DNA from: Pleomorphomonas diazotrophica
Lineage (GTDB): Bacteria; Pseudomonadota; Alphaproteobacteria; Rhizobiales; Pleomorphomonadaceae
Assembly: GCF_002844595.1 (NCBI RefSeq)
Contig: NZ_PJNW01000002.1
Span: forward strand, 682,001-746,000
Length of the DNA stretch: 64,000 nucleotides
Direction: 5' to 3'
How positions within the stretch are numbered: position 1 is the first letter of the stretch; the number at the start of each line of letters is the position of its first letter. Made by a program: the position numbers and the translations under genes. Below the pieces are notes generated by a model. The model made no database searches. It was not told the DNA's origin and saw only the letters and a list, made by a program, of their open reading frames with translations. This document shows, piece after piece, positions 36,263 through 45,719 of the stretch.

Positions 36263-38035
36263 ATGAACGGCGTTTTCAAGAACCTGCCGAAACTCGGCAT
36301 TCGTCCGGCTATCGACGGCCGGCGCAACGGCGTGCGCGAAAGCCTCGAGGATCAGACGATGGGCATGGCGAAGGCGGTCGCCGAACTCATCAGCTCGACG
36401 CTTCGCCATGCGACCGGTGAGCCGGTCGAATGCGTCATCGCCGACACCACCATCGGCGGCGTTGCGGAAGCGGCCGCTTGTGCCGAGAAGTTCGCGCGTG
36501 AAAACGTCGGCGTATCGCTGACCGTGACGCCTTGCTGGTGCTACGGCTCCGAGACGATGGACATGGACCCCTTGATGCCCAAGGCGGTCTGGGGCTTCAA
36601 TGGCACCGAGCGTCCGGGCGCCGTCTATCTCGCCGCCGTGCTGGCCGCCCACAATCAGAAGGGCCTGCCGGCCTTCGGCATCTACGGCTCGGAAGTGCAG
36701 GACGGTTCGGACCGGACGATTCCCGACGACGTGCGGGACAAGATCCTGCGCTTCGTGCGGGCTGGCATTGCCGTCGCCACCATGCGCGGCCGCAGCTATC
36801 TCTCCATGGGCGCGGTGTCGATGGGCATCGCCGGTTCGATCGTCGATGCCGACTTCTTCCAGCGCTACCTCGGCATGCGCACCGAATACATCGACATGAG
36901 CGAGTTCCAGCGCCGTTTGCAGCTCTCGATCTACGATCCGGTCGAGTACGAGAAGGCGCTCGCCTGGACGCTCGCCAACTGCAAGGAAGGCTTCGACCCC
37001 AACGGCGACAAGTCGTCGGATCCGGCGCGCAAGCGCTGGGAGTGGGAGACCTCGGTCAAGATGTGCCTGATCGCCCGCGACCTGATGGTCGGCAATCCGC
37101 GCCTCGCCGAGCTCGGCTACATTGAGGAGTCCTGTGGGCACCATGCCATCGCGGCCGGATTCCAGGGCCAGCGGCAGTGGACCGACTTCATGCCCAACGG
37201 CGACTTCATGGAGACCATGCTGAACACGTCGTTCGACTGGAACGGTCCGCGTCAGCCGCTGATTCTCGCCACCGAGAACGATTGCCTCAACGGCGTCGGC
37301 ATGCTGTTCGGCAACCTCCTGACGGCGCGGGCCCAAATCTTCTCCGACGTGCGCACCTACTGGAGCCCGGATGCCATCAAGCGGGTGTCCGGCCATGTGG
37401 TGGAAGGCGCGGCCGCCGGCGGCCTCATCCACCTCATCAACTCCGGCGCCACCTGTCTGGACGGCGCCGGCGAGATGACCATCGACAACAAGCCCGGCAT
37501 CAAGCCCTTCTGGGAGGTGACCGAGGACGATCAGCGCCGCTCGCTCGAGGCGACGCGCTTCTGCCAGGCCGATCACGGCTATTTCCGGGGCGGCGGCTGG
37601 TCGACCGACTTCATGACGCGCGGCGGCATGCCGGTGACGATGACGCGGCTCAGCCTCGTCGCCGGCGTCGGCCCGGTGCTGCAGATCGCCGAGGGCGAGA
37701 CGGTCGCCTTGCCCGAGCGCGTCCATGACATTCTCGACCAGCGGACCAGCCCGACCTGGCCGACCACCTGGTTCGCACCACGGCTGACCGGCGAGGGGCC
37801 GTTCAAGTCGGTCTACAAGGTGATGGCGGCCTGGGGCGCCAATCATGGTGCCATTTCCTACGGTCATATCGGCGCCGACCTGATGGCGCTCGCCGCCATG
37901 CTCCGCATCCCCGTCGCCATGCACAACGTCGAGGACGAGGCGATCTTCCGCCCCAGCGCCTGGGCGATGTTCGGCATGGATCCGGAAGGCGCCGACTTCC
38001 GCGCCTGCCAGACGTTCGGGCCGCTTTACGGCTGA
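36263..38035 (+). CDS. fucI: L-fucose isomerase
   Basis: A 590-residue manganese isomerase that matches enteric FucI throughout: [20 protein letters not shown] near the start, [15 protein letters not shown], and [19 protein letters not shown]. The metal ligands are in ATENDCLNG (Glu), SDVRTYWSP (Asp) and WGANHGA (His). It interconverts L-fucose and L-fuculose, and can act on D-arabinose. GGGAGG precedes the start. It sits between the aldolase and an aldo/keto reductase. Confidence 0.95.
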   Translation: MNGVFKNLPKLGIRPAIDGRRNGVRESLEDQTMGMAKAVAELISSTLRHATGEPVECVIADTTIGGVAEAAACAEKFARENVGVSLTVTPCWCYGSETMDMDPLMPKAVWGFNGTERPGAVYLAAVLAAHNQKGLPAFGIYGSEVQDGSDRTIPDDVRDKILRFVRAGIAVATMRGRSYLSMGAVSMGIAGSIVDADFFQRYLGMRTEYIDMSEFQRRLQLSIYDPVEYEKALAWTLANCKEGFDPNGDKSSDPARKRWEWETSVKMCLIARDLMVGNPRLAELGYIEESCGHHAIAAGFQGQRQWTDFMPNGDFMETMLNTSFDWNGPRQPLILATENDCLNGVGMLFGNLLTARAQIFSDVRTYWSPDAIKRVSGHVVEGAAAGGLIHLINSGATCLDGAGEMTIDNKPGIKPFWEVTEDDQRRSLEATRFCQADHGYFRGGGWSTDFMTRGGMPVTMTRLSLVAGVGPVLQIAEGETVALPERVHDILDQRTSPTWPTTWFAPRLTGEGPFKSVYKVMAAWGANHGAISYGHIGADLMALAAMLRIPVAMHNVEDEAIFRPSAWAMFGMDPEGADFRACQTFGPLYG

Positions 38036-38108
38036 TGTGAAAATCGGACGGCGACAGGCCGCCGCAGGTTCTGCGGTGGCCCGTCGTCCGTCAGGGAGCC
38101 ACTGGACA

Positions 38109-39107
38109 ATGACCAATCCGTTTGAAGAAAACTCAGCCTATCGCTTCGGGTTCGGGGCATCCGGCCTCGGTACGCTCTCCTGGGACGTGCCGGACGACGT
38201 CGCCGACGCCATTCTCGCCGAAGCCTGGGCCGAAGGCTTCCGCTACTACGACACGTCGCCGCTCTACGGCTATGGGCTCAGCGAGTTGCGGCTCGGCCGC
38301 TTCCTGCGCAACAAGCCGCGCGGGGAGTATCTCCTGTCGACCAAGGTCGGCCGCTACTTCGTGCCCTACAAGCGCGGCGAGACGCCCGATCGGGGAGGCT
38401 GGGTGCGTCCGCTGCCGCTGCGGCCCGTGCTCGACTACACCTATGACGGTTTCATGCGGTCGCTGGAGCAGTCCTACAATCGTCTCGGGGCGCAGACGAT
38501 CGACATCGTCTACATCCACGACCTCGACCGGCGGAACCTCAAGGCCGGCTTCGACCAGCATTATCGCGAGACGCTGGACAGCGGCTATCGGGCGCTCGAC
38601 GAGCTCAGGCGCAGCGGCGACCTCAAGGCGATCGGCATCGGCATCAACGAGGCCGACGTGGCGGCTGACCTCGTTTCCAAGCTCGACCTCGACGTGGTGA
38701 TGCTGGCGGGGCGCTATACGCTGCTCGAGCAACCCGGCCTTGCGGACTTCCTGCCGCTTGCCGAAAAGAAGGGCGTCGACGTGGTGGCGGTCGGCATCTT
38801 CAACTCGGGCATCCTAGTGAAGCCGCCGGAGGCTGGTGGCAACTATGATTACGGCGCCGCTCCGCCTGAGATCATCGACAAGGCCCGGCGAATCGCCGCT
38901 GTCTGTGCCGAGGTCGGTGTCGAAATGCCGGCTGCGGCGGTGCATTTCCCGCTCGCTCATCCGGTGGTGAAGGCTGTGGTCGTCGGCATGAGCCGGCTCG
39001 GTGCCGTCAAGCAGAACTTCGACTGGTATCGCGCTTCGATTCCTGAGGTCCTTTGGGACCGGCTCAGGGCGGAAGGACTGCTGTCGGCCAACGCGCCCAC
39101 GCCCTGA
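38109..39107 (+). CDS. Aldo/keto reductase, L-fucose dehydrogenase-like
   Basis: A 332-residue aldo/keto reductase with the tetrad Asp48, Tyr53 (YYDTSPLYG), Lys79 (LSTKVGR) and His138 (VYIHDLDR). The FGASGLGTL start and the PYKRGETPDR insertion resemble the pyridoxal/L-fucose dehydrogenase group. Placed after fucI, it may oxidise L-fucose or reduce lactaldehyde, giving a second, non-phosphorylated route. ATG 38109 gives the family N-terminus. Confidence 0.82.
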   Translation: MTNPFEENSAYRFGFGASGLGTLSWDVPDDVADAILAEAWAEGFRYYDTSPLYGYGLSELRLGRFLRNKPRGEYLLSTKVGRYFVPYKRGETPDRGGWVRPLPLRPVLDYTYDGFMRSLEQSYNRLGAQTIDIVYIHDLDRRNLKAGFDQHYRETLDSGYRALDELRRSGDLKAIGIGINEADVAADLVSKLDLDVVMLAGRYTLLEQPGLADFLPLAEKKGVDVVAVGIFNSGILVKPPEAGGNYDYGAAPPEIIDKARRIAAVCAEVGVEMPAAAVHFPLAHPVVKAVVVGMSRLGAVKQNFDWYRASIPEVLWDRLRAEGLLSANAPTP

Positions 39108-39133
39108 TCGCCTTTCCAAGCTTTGCGAATGAC

Positions 39134-39164
39134 GCCCCGCCGTGGCCAAGCGCTGCGGCGGGGC
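39134..39164 (+). terminator. Probable terminator of the fucose operon
   Basis: GCCCCGCCG (39134-39142) and CGGCGGGGC (39156-39164) form a perfect nine-base stem with a 13-base loop, 26 bases after the last gene. The downstream sequence is only moderately T-rich (GCTTCGTTTC), so termination may be partial. Confidence 0.55.
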
Positions 39165-39220
39165 GCTTCGTTTCTGGCTGGCCGGCATCGACCATTCGTC
39201 GATGTGGGCCGGATTGTCTC

Positions 39221-39247
39221 TTGCCAAGTTTGGGCGTTGAGTATAAT
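39221..39247 (+). promoter_or_regulatory. Possible promoter of the sugar ABC transporter
   Basis: A perfect TATAAT at 39242-39247 has TTGCCA at 39221-39226, with a short 15-base spacer. If used, the leader before the binding-protein gene would be more than 400 bases. I see no gene in 39165-39680; short open frames there lack ribosome sites and family features. Confidence 0.4.
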
Positions 39248-39319
39248 TTGAGGGTCGAATTTTACCGGCGACATGGAGGGTCCCCGGAAAAGGTTGTCAG
39301 GGACCGGGAGGGAGCGTCC

Positions 39320-39337
39320 TTGATGTAATCACATCAA
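39320..39337. promoter_or_regulatory. Perfect 18-bp operator-like palindrome upstream of the sugar transporter
   Basis: TTGATGT-AATC-ACATCAA has perfect seven-base arms. It is about 70 bases downstream of the possible promoter and 340 bases upstream of the binding-protein start. A second, looser repeat ACGCAA/TTGCGT (39483-39488, 39499-39504) lies further on. The form suits a GntR- or LacI-type repressor; the fucose DeoR protein is another candidate. Confidence 0.5.
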
Positions 39338-39680
39338 ATATGACGGCTATCCAACAGGAGAAGCGCGTCAGGAATCGGCTGTGCCCGTGCAAGCGATTGC
39401 GCGGGTCTCTGCGCGTCGCGAGGAACTGTCTGGCGAAGATAGGAAATTTCTTCGTCAAATGGATGATGGTCACAACGCATCTACGCAATCAAAATGAGTT
39501 GCGTCCATCATTGGTTTGAGGCATCTATCCTCGCGTGAGGTTATCCCGAGCCAACGGCGAAGCCCATGACGGGCGTTGCTGGGGGAAGTGACCGGAGGAC
39601 CAACCATTCGGTCGTGGTTCGGGTGCAAGGAGGCCGCCGGGGAGGCGGCCAGGCCCGTAAGGGCTTCAGGAGGAGTGATA

Positions 39681-40688
39681 ATGAAACTTTCTGCCATTCT
39701 TTCGAGCACGATCCTGGCTGCCGCCGTTGCGTTGCCGATGGCCGCTCAGGCGTCTGCCGACAAGCCGGTTCTCGGCTTCTCGATCGACGACCTGCGCGTT
39801 GAGCGCTGGGCTCGCGACCGCGACTACTTCATTGCTGCGGCCAAGGAGCTGGGCGCCGAAGTGATCGTGACCTCCGCCGACGCCAACGAGCAGAAGCAGG
39901 TCAACCAGGTCGAGAACCTGATCTCGCAGAAGGTCGACGCCATCGCCGTCGTTCCGATGAACTCGCAGGTGTTCGGCGAAGTCATCGACGAAGCCCACAA
40001 GGCCGGCATCAAGATCGTCTCCTACGACCGTCTGATCCTGAACGCCGATGAAGATGCCTACATCTCCTTCGACAACGAGCGCGTTGGCTTCCTGCAGGCC
40101 GAGGCCGTTCTCAAGGCCGTGCCGGAAGGCAACTACTACATGCTCGGCGGCGCGCCGACCGACAACAACGCCAAGCTGCTCCGCGCCGGCCAGGAGAAGG
40201 CTCTCCAGGCTGCCGTCGACGCCGGCAAGGTGAAGGTCATCGGTTCGCAGTGGGTCAAGGAGTGGAGCCCGACCGAAGCGCTGTCGATCATGGAGAACGC
40301 GCTGACCGCCGCCAACAACAAGATCGACGCCGTTGTCGCGTCGAACGACGGCACGGCCGGTGGCGCCATCCAGGCTCTCGCCGCCCAGGGTCTCGCCGGC
40401 AAGGTGGCCATCTCCGGCCAGGACGCCGACCTCGCCGCCATCAAGCGGGTCATCGAAGGCACGCAGACGGTTACCGTCTACAAGCCGCTGCAGCTGATCG
40501 CCTCGGAAGCGGCCAAGCTGTCGGTCAAGCTCGTCAAGGGTGAGCCGGTGGAATACTCGGCCAAGCTCGACAACGGCATGAAGCAGGTCGACTCGGTTCT
40601 GCTGACGCCGATTCCGCTGACCAAGGAAAACGTGATGAAGGTCGTCGAAGACGGCTTCTACACGAAGGAACAGGTCGAGGGTAAGTGA
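39681..40688 (+). CDS. xylF: Sugar ABC transporter solute-binding protein (XylF/ChvE type)
   Basis: A 335-residue periplasmic protein with a signal peptide (1-22, cut near AQA-SA). The type I binding fold shows GFSIDDLRVERWARDRDYF at the start, ISQKVDAIAVVPMNSQVFG, and the ligand-binding VVASNDGTAGGAIQALA and ISGQDADLAAI segments, all typical of XylF. AGGAG precedes the start. The sequence favours D-xylose; its position after the fucose genes allows other sugars. Confidence 0.88.
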   Translation: MKLSAILSSTILAAAVALPMAAQASADKPVLGFSIDDLRVERWARDRDYFIAAAKELGAEVIVTSADANEQKQVNQVENLISQKVDAIAVVPMNSQVFGEVIDEAHKAGIKIVSYDRLILNADEDAYISFDNERVGFLQAEAVLKAVPEGNYYMLGGAPTDNNAKLLRAGQEKALQAAVDAGKVKVIGSQWVKEWSPTEALSIMENALTAANNKIDAVVASNDGTAGGAIQALAAQGLAGKVAISGQDADLAAIKRVIEGTQTVTVYKPLQLIASEAAKLSVKLVKGEPVEYSAKLDNGMKQVDSVLLTPIPLTKENVMKVVEDGFYTKEQVEGK

Positions 40689-40704
40689 TCCTCTGACGCA
40701 AGAA

Positions 40705-40729
40705 CCGGGGCGGGCACTACCCGCCCCGG
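40705..40729 (+). terminator. Strong hairpin between binding-protein and ATPase genes
   Basis: CCGGGGCGGG (40705-40714) and CCCGCCCCGG (40720-40729) form a perfect ten-base stem with a five-base loop, 16 bases after the stop. There is only a weak T-run. It probably protects the binding-protein message or attenuates read-through. The remaining 387 bases to the ATPase start hold no gene that I can support. Confidence 0.6.
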
Positions 40730-41116
40730 CATGCTGTTTGCCGATCGGATCGGGAAGGTTCGTCGGTCTGTCCGTCGACTGGTGATTGCCTGAGTGCCGC
40801 CGCTTCGATGTGGCGCGTGTGCGTCGCCGGAGGATTGGCGCTTCGAGGCATTGCCGAGCGTGACGGGCGGGATGATTGTCGGCTGGTGCCGGTTTGGCCC
40901 GGTCTTCACGCAGAAGACAGCAGAGTAAGACGCGGCCTCCAGCAAGAGTGCCGTGCCGGCGCGACAAACCGCGGGGGCGGAACTGCGTCGGTCTCATTCG
41001 GCGAAATGCCGGGTTTTGGGAAGCGGCAGGCCTTCATCGGCCTTTGCTCCAATCGGAGAAGGATGGCGCGCGAGGCCTGCCAGAGGCCGTTCGCGCCGTC
41101 GAAGGGAGTGCGGTCC

Positions 41117-42655
41117 ATGTCAGACTATCTCTTGGAGATGCACGACATCACCAAGGACTTTAATGGCGTCAAGGCGATCGATGGAATTCATCTCCAGGTT
41201 CGCCGTGGCGAGTGCGTCGGTCTCTGTGGCGAAAACGGTGCTGGCAAGTCGACGCTGATGAAGGTTCTCTCGGCGGTCTACCCCTACGGCACATGGTCGG
41301 GACAGATCCTCTGGGAAGGCAAGGAACTCAAGGCGCGCAACATCCGCGAGACTGAAGAAGCGGGTATCGTCATCATCCATCAGGAGCTGATGATGGTGCC
41401 GCATCTGACGGTGGCCGAGAACATCTTCCTTGGCTCCGAGCCGCGTAACAAGGCCGGCTTCATCGACTACGATCTGATGAATGCCCAGGCAGAGAAGCTG
41501 ATGGCGCGCCTCAAGATGAGCGACATCAACGTTGCGCTGCCGGTCTACAATTATTCGGGCGGCAAGCAGCAGCTGGTGGAGATCGCCAAGGCGCTCAACA
41601 AGAACGCCAAGCTCCTGATCCTCGATGAGCCGACCTCGGCCCTGACCACGTCCGAAACCAGGACGCTGCTCGACCTCATCAAGGAGTTCAAGGCCAACGG
41701 CATGGCTTGTGTCTACATCTCGCACAAGCTCGACGAAGTGGCCGAGATCGCCGACACCGTCACCGTCATCCGTGATGGCACCCATATCGGCACCCAGCCG
41801 ATGGCCGAGCTCGATACCAACAAGATCATCACCATGATGGTCGGGCGCGAGATGAAGAACCTCTTCCCGCGCGAGGCGCACACCATCGGCGAGGTGGTGT
41901 TCGAGGCAAAGAACATTTCCTGCTGGGACGTCACCAACCGCGAGCGCAAGGTGGTGGACAACGTCTCCTTCGAGCTGCGCAAGGGCGAAATCCTTGGCGT
42001 GGCTGGGCTGGTCGGAGCTGGGCGCACAGAGCTCGCCTGCAAGCTGTTCGGCTGCTGGAACGGCGACCATGAGGGCAAGATCTTCCTTGAGGGCAAGGAA
42101 ATCAGCGTTCGCGCGCCGCGCGACGCGGTGAGGCTCGGCATCTGCATGGTGCCGGAAGATCGCAAGCGGCATGGCATCGTGCCGCTGATGGGCGTCGGCT
42201 ACAACATCACCATGTCGGTGCTGAAGCGCTACACCAGTGGTGGCTTCATTCAGTCCGAGGCCGAGCTGGCCGAGATTCAGAATCAGATCATTCGCATGAA
42301 GGTCAAGACGGCGGAGCCTCTCCTGCCGATCGCTTCGCTGTCGGGTGGCAACCAGCAGAAGGCGGTCGTTGCCAAGATGCTGCTGCCCGAGCCGAAAGTG
42401 CTGATCCTAGACGAACCGACACGCGGCATCGATGTCGGCGCCAAGTACGAGATCTACAAGCTGATCTTCGAACTCGCCAAGCAGGGCGTCGCGGTGTTGA
42501 TGATTTCTTCGGAAATGCCCGAAGTGCTCGGCATCAGCGACCGCGTTCTGGTGATGGGAGAGGGCAAGCTCAGGGGCAACTTCGTCAACGAAGGGCTCAC
42601 GCAGGAGAAAGTTCTCGCCGCCGCCATTGGACAACCGATCACGGAAGCCGCCTGA
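41117..42655 (+). CDS. xylG: Sugar ABC transporter ATP-binding protein (XylG type, double NBD)
   Basis: A 512-residue tandem ATPase of the monosaccharide-importer class. The first domain has Walker [10 protein letters not shown] at 38-46, signature YSGGKQQ and Walker [11 protein letters not shown]. The second has the degenerate loop GLVGAGRTE, signature LSGGNQQK and [12 protein letters not shown]. The segment [18 protein letters not shown] is typical of XylG. ATG 41117 gives the family N-terminus. The permease gene follows after 33 bases. Confidence 0.93.
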   Translation: MSDYLLEMHDITKDFNGVKAIDGIHLQVRRGECVGLCGENGAGKSTLMKVLSAVYPYGTWSGQILWEGKELKARNIRETEEAGIVIIHQELMMVPHLTVAENIFLGSEPRNKAGFIDYDLMNAQAEKLMARLKMSDINVALPVYNYSGGKQQLVEIAKALNKNAKLLILDEPTSALTTSETRTLLDLIKEFKANGMACVYISHKLDEVAEIADTVTVIRDGTHIGTQPMAELDTNKIITMMVGREMKNLFPREAHTIGEVVFEAKNISCWDVTNRERKVVDNVSFELRKGEILGVAGLVGAGRTELACKLFGCWNGDHEGKIFLEGKEISVRAPRDAVRLGICMVPEDRKRHGIVPLMGVGYNITMSVLKRYTSGGFIQSEAELAEIQNQIIRMKVKTAEPLLPIASLSGGNQQKAVVAKMLLPEPKVLILDEPTRGIDVGAKYEIYKLIFELAKQGVAVLMISSEMPEVLGISDRVLVMGEGKLRGNFVNEGLTQEKVLAAAIGQPITEAA

Positions 42656-42688
42656 GGCTCTCCTTCATAAGAATACTGGTGTAAGACC

Positions 42689-43858
42689 ATGACACTTACC
42701 AAGAAAGACGTCAGGAAGTTCCTGTCCGAGTACAAGATCGTCGCCCTTCTGATCGTCATCGTGATCATCTGGGCCTTCTTCGGTTATCTCACCTACGATT
42801 CCGAACTGGGTGGCTCACAGTTTCTGACGCCGCGCAACTTCTCCAACCTGCTGCGCCAGATGGCGATTACCGGCATGTTGGCATCGGCGATGGTGTTCGT
42901 CATCGTCGCCGGCGAAATCGACCTGTCGGTCGGTTCGCTGCTCGGCCTGTTGGGCGGCATCGCAGCGGTCATGGATGTGACCTACTCGCTGCCACTCTGG
43001 CAGACCATCACCGTCGTCATCGCCATGGGCCTGTTCTTCGGGCTGATGGTCGGCTGGCTGACCGCCTATCTCGGCATTCCCTCCTTCATCGTTACACTGG
43101 GCGGACAGCTCGCTTTCCGCGGCATGGTGCTCGGCTTGACGGGCGGCATTACCATCGCCCCCGTGCATCCGGAGCTCAAGTTCATTGGTCAGGGATATCT
43201 GCCAGAGTTGGCAGGTAACGCCGGTGGCGTGTTGCTGTTCCTGGTCCTGGTCTTCCTTGCTTTCCGGACTCGCTCAAACCGCCAGAAGCACAACCTCTCT
43301 GTGCCGACGATGCCGGCCGAAGTTGGTCGCCTGCTGTTCGCCGGCCTGATCATTCTCGGCTTTGTGCTGACGCTCAATGACTATCAGGGCGTTCCGGTGC
43401 CGGTGCTGGTTCTTCTGATCATCCTCGCCGTGTTCACCGTCATCGGCAACAAGACGACCTTTGGCCGCCACATCTACGCCGTCGGTTCCAACATGGAGGC
43501 AACGCGGCTTTCCGGCGTCAACGTCGCCTACGTGAAGATGATGGTGTTTGCGCTGATGGGCCTGATGTGCGCCTTCGCCGGCCTCACTACGACAGCCCGT
43601 CTCGCCGCCGGCACGCCGTCCGCCGGCTTCGGCAACGAACTCGATGCTATCGCCTCCTGCTTCATCGGCGGCACGTCGATGCGCGGCGGTGTTGGTTCGG
43701 TGTCGGGTGCGCTGGTCGGTGCGGTCATCATGGCCAGCCTCGACAATGGCATGTCGATGATGGGCATCGACACGTTCTGGCAGCAGATCGTGAAGGGCAT
43801 CATCCTGGTCGCGGCCGTCTACATGGACATCGTGTCGTCGGGCAATCAGCGCGGCTGA
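42689..43858 (+). CDS. xylH: Sugar ABC transporter permease (XylH type)
   Basis: A 389-residue membrane protein of the RbsC/XylH class with about ten hydrophobic segments. FVIVAGEIDLSVGSLLGLLGG (about 70-90) and the long middle insertion FRTRSNRQKHNL typical of XylH are present, as is the coupling region AVGSNMEATRLSGVNV. It forms the channel for the sugar delivered by the binding protein. Confidence 0.93.
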   Translation: MTLTKKDVRKFLSEYKIVALLIVIVIIWAFFGYLTYDSELGGSQFLTPRNFSNLLRQMAITGMLASAMVFVIVAGEIDLSVGSLLGLLGGIAAVMDVTYSLPLWQTITVVIAMGLFFGLMVGWLTAYLGIPSFIVTLGGQLAFRGMVLGLTGGITIAPVHPELKFIGQGYLPELAGNAGGVLLFLVLVFLAFRTRSNRQKHNLSVPTMPAEVGRLLFAGLIILGFVLTLNDYQGVPVPVLVLLIILAVFTVIGNKTTFGRHIYAVGSNMEATRLSGVNVAYVKMMVFALMGLMCAFAGLTTTARLAAGTPSAGFGNELDAIASCFIGGTSMRGGVGSVSGALVGAVIMASLDNGMSMMGIDTFWQQIVKGIILVAAVYMDIVSSGNQRG

Positions 43859-43897
43859 TAGCCTTGGTTGGCATTGAGCCGCCCAACTCCAGAAAGC

Positions 43898-43935
43898 AAA
43901 ACCCCGGTCGTCGATGCGGCCGGGGTTTTCGTTTT
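43898..43935 (+). terminator. Rho-independent terminator of the xylFGH operon
   Basis: AAAACCCCGG (43898-43907) and CCGGGGTTTT (43920-43929) form a perfect ten-base stem with a 12-base loop, followed by CGTTTT. Its A- and T-rich ends allow it to work in both directions, including for the convergent dipeptidase gene. Confidence 0.85.
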
Positions 43936-43989
43936 CCGCGTGATGAGCCGGGCAGGGCGATCATCGGAGCGTCGGGGATGGCTTTCCCA

Positions 43990-45036
43990 TTATTCCCGCC
44001 AGGTTTGAGCCAACACCCGCAGCCAGTTGTCGCGGCAGAGCTTGACGAGGTCATCCTCGCCATAGCCGGCCTGTCGCAGCGCGCCGACGAGCGCTTGCTG
44101 ACCGGCGGCATCGCCGATCTCCGAGGGAATGGTGGCGCCGTCATAGTCCGAGCCAAGGCCGACGCCATCAATGCCGAGATGCTCCACCAGATGATCGACA
44201 TGGCGAACCATGTCGGTGAGCGGCGTTGCCGCGTTCTCCTGCCCATCCGGCCGCAGGAAGGACGTCGCGTAGTTGAGGCCGACCATGCCGCCGGTCTCGC
44301 GGATGGCAGCCATCTGGCGGTCGGTGAGGTTGCGCGTCACCGGCGTGATGGCGTGAACGTTGGAATGGGTGGCGACGAGTGGCATCTCCGAGACCTTGGC
44401 GACGTCCCAGAATCCCTGTTCGGTGATATGAGACAGGTCGATCATGATGCCCAGGCGATTGCAGGCCTTCACCAACCGTACGCCGGCATCGGTCAGGCCG
44501 GGGCCGGTGTCGGGCGAGCTCGGATAGGCAAAGGGAACGCCGTGGCCGAATATGTTGGTGCGGCTCCACACCGGCCCCAACGACCTGAGACCGGCGGCGT
44601 AGAAGAGGTCGAGGGCATAGAGGTCGGCGTCGATGGGATCGCAGCCCTCCATGTGCAGCACGGCGGCGAACACGTCGTCATCGATCGCCCGGCGGATTTC
44701 CACCGTCGAGGTGCACAAGCGCCAGACGCCTTCGCGGTCGAGCCGGCGGGCAATGCCGGCCATGGCAACAGCGGCAGCCAGCGCCGCCGGTTGGTCGATG
44801 GGCTCGGCCAGAGGTGAGCTGTAGGTGCCGCGGTCGAAGGTGGGGCGAGGCCCTTGCCTGGATGGCACGAAAATGGCGCAGAGGCCGCCGACGAGGCCAC
44901 CAGCGCGGGCGCGCGGCCCGTCGATATGGCCGGTGGTGATGCCGTCGCGGAACTCGGCAATGGGATCGCCGCCCTTGCCGGCCGTTTCCCAGAGACGCAT
45001 GAGCACGTCGTTATGTCCGTCCAGTACAGGCTGCAT
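43990..45036 (-). CDS. M19 membrane (renal-type) dipeptidase family protein
   Basis: A 348-residue zinc dipeptidase. The metal-site motifs are DGHND near the start, HMEGCDPID with the bridging Glu, THSNVHAI and the C-terminal GLGSDYDG. No signal peptide is seen, so it is probably cytoplasmic, as in many proteobacterial homologues. It cleaves dipeptides, sometimes those with D-residues. ATG 45036 is chosen over the adjoining GTG at 45039. Confidence 0.9.
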   Translation of the reverse strand: MQPVLDGHNDVLMRLWETAGKGGDPIAEFRDGITTGHIDGPRARAGGLVGGLCAIFVPSRQGPRPTFDRGTYSSPLAEPIDQPAALAAAVAMAGIARRLDREGVWRLCTSTVEIRRAIDDDVFAAVLHMEGCDPIDADLYALDLFYAAGLRSLGPVWSRTNIFGHGVPFAYPSSPDTGPGLTDAGVRLVKACNRLGIMIDLSHITEQGFWDVAKVSEMPLVATHSNVHAITPVTRNLTDRQMAAIRETGGMVGLNYATSFLRPDGQENAATPLTDMVRHVDHLVEHLGIDGVGLGSDYDGATIPSEIGDAAGQQALVGALRQAGYGEDDLVKLCRDNWLRVLAQTWRE

Positions 45037-45332
45037 CACACCATCGCTCGGTCAGAAAGAAACATCGCTCCAACAGGAACCGTTCGGGCCGACAGAGCGT
45101 GGAATCGCTCCGGCTCGCGTCACATCCGTGGAGATACGAAGTCGTAGGAGCCTCGCAAGGGGAGGTCAACCAATCTTCGCCCGGCCCCATGCCGATGCGA
45201 TTTCCGGTCTGAACTCTTCACGTGGAGCGGGACTGCCTCATAGCAGAGAAGTATTCTCCGGTTTGCGCCGGAGCAAAGTGTCGGCAGACCCGACTCCCTA
45301 TGATCGGGCCACAGACGAAGCGGAGAAACAGC

Positions 45333-45647
45333 ATGACCGACACTGCCACACGGGATCTCGAACTCGACGTACGCGGGCTGCCCTGCGTGAACCGTCGCGC
45401 CATCATCTTCGGCGGCTTTGACAGGCTGGCCGATGGCGAGTCGCTCGTGGTGATCAACGATCATGAGCCGGTGGGCCTGCGCGGCCACTTCGAGGATATC
45501 GTTCCCGGCCGCTATCGCTGGGAGGCGCTGCCGCGCATCGACGAAGCGTTCCGCGTGCGCATCACGCGTTCGGCCTTCGATCCGGAACTGGCTCGCGAAG
45601 GCGCCGCAGCGCTTGCCGCGCTGGCGCGCCATAGCTGCGATCACTGA
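45333..45647 (+). CDS. DUF2249-domain protein
   Basis: A 104-residue cytoplasmic protein. The DUF2249 features are ELDVRGLPCVNRRAIIFGGFDRLADGESLVVINDHEP and a C-terminal FRVRITR strand. The domain is related to the SirA/TusA fold and is often encoded beside nitric-oxide or respiratory genes; here it stands alone. It carries a Cys in the PCVNRR motif. Function not assigned. A terminator follows directly. Confidence 0.8.
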   Translation: MTDTATRDLELDVRGLPCVNRRAIIFGGFDRLADGESLVVINDHEPVGLRGHFEDIVPGRYRWEALPRIDEAFRVRITRSAFDPELAREGAAALAALARHSCDH

Positions 45648-45662
45648 CCTGGTTCCAAATGG

Positions 45663-45698
45663 AACGGGCGGCAAGGCCGAAAGCCTGCCGCCCGTTTT
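45663..45698. terminator. Bidirectional terminator between the DUF2249 gene and glgP
   Basis: AACGGGCGGC (45663-45672) pairs with GCCGCCCGTT (45687-45696); an inner AGGC/GCCT extends the stem. TTTTGTCG follows on the plus strand. It lies between two convergent genes. Confidence 0.8.
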
Positions 45699-45719
45699 GT
45701 CGTTTCGGTGGTACGTATC

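Noticed and set aside
36113-38116. 667-codon open frame on the minus strand
   Set aside because: It is antisense to the full-length, highly conserved fucI. Its composition (Arg, His, Asp, Gly rich) is what high-GC codon bias gives on the opposite strand, and it has no recognisable domain.
39297-39488. 63-codon open frame in the leader of the sugar transporter
   Set aside because: No ribosome site, no membrane or family pattern; it spans the operator palindrome and is better read as leader DNA.
39666-40997. 443-codon open frame on the minus strand
   Set aside because: Antisense to the sugar-binding protein, which has a clear signal peptide and ribosome site.
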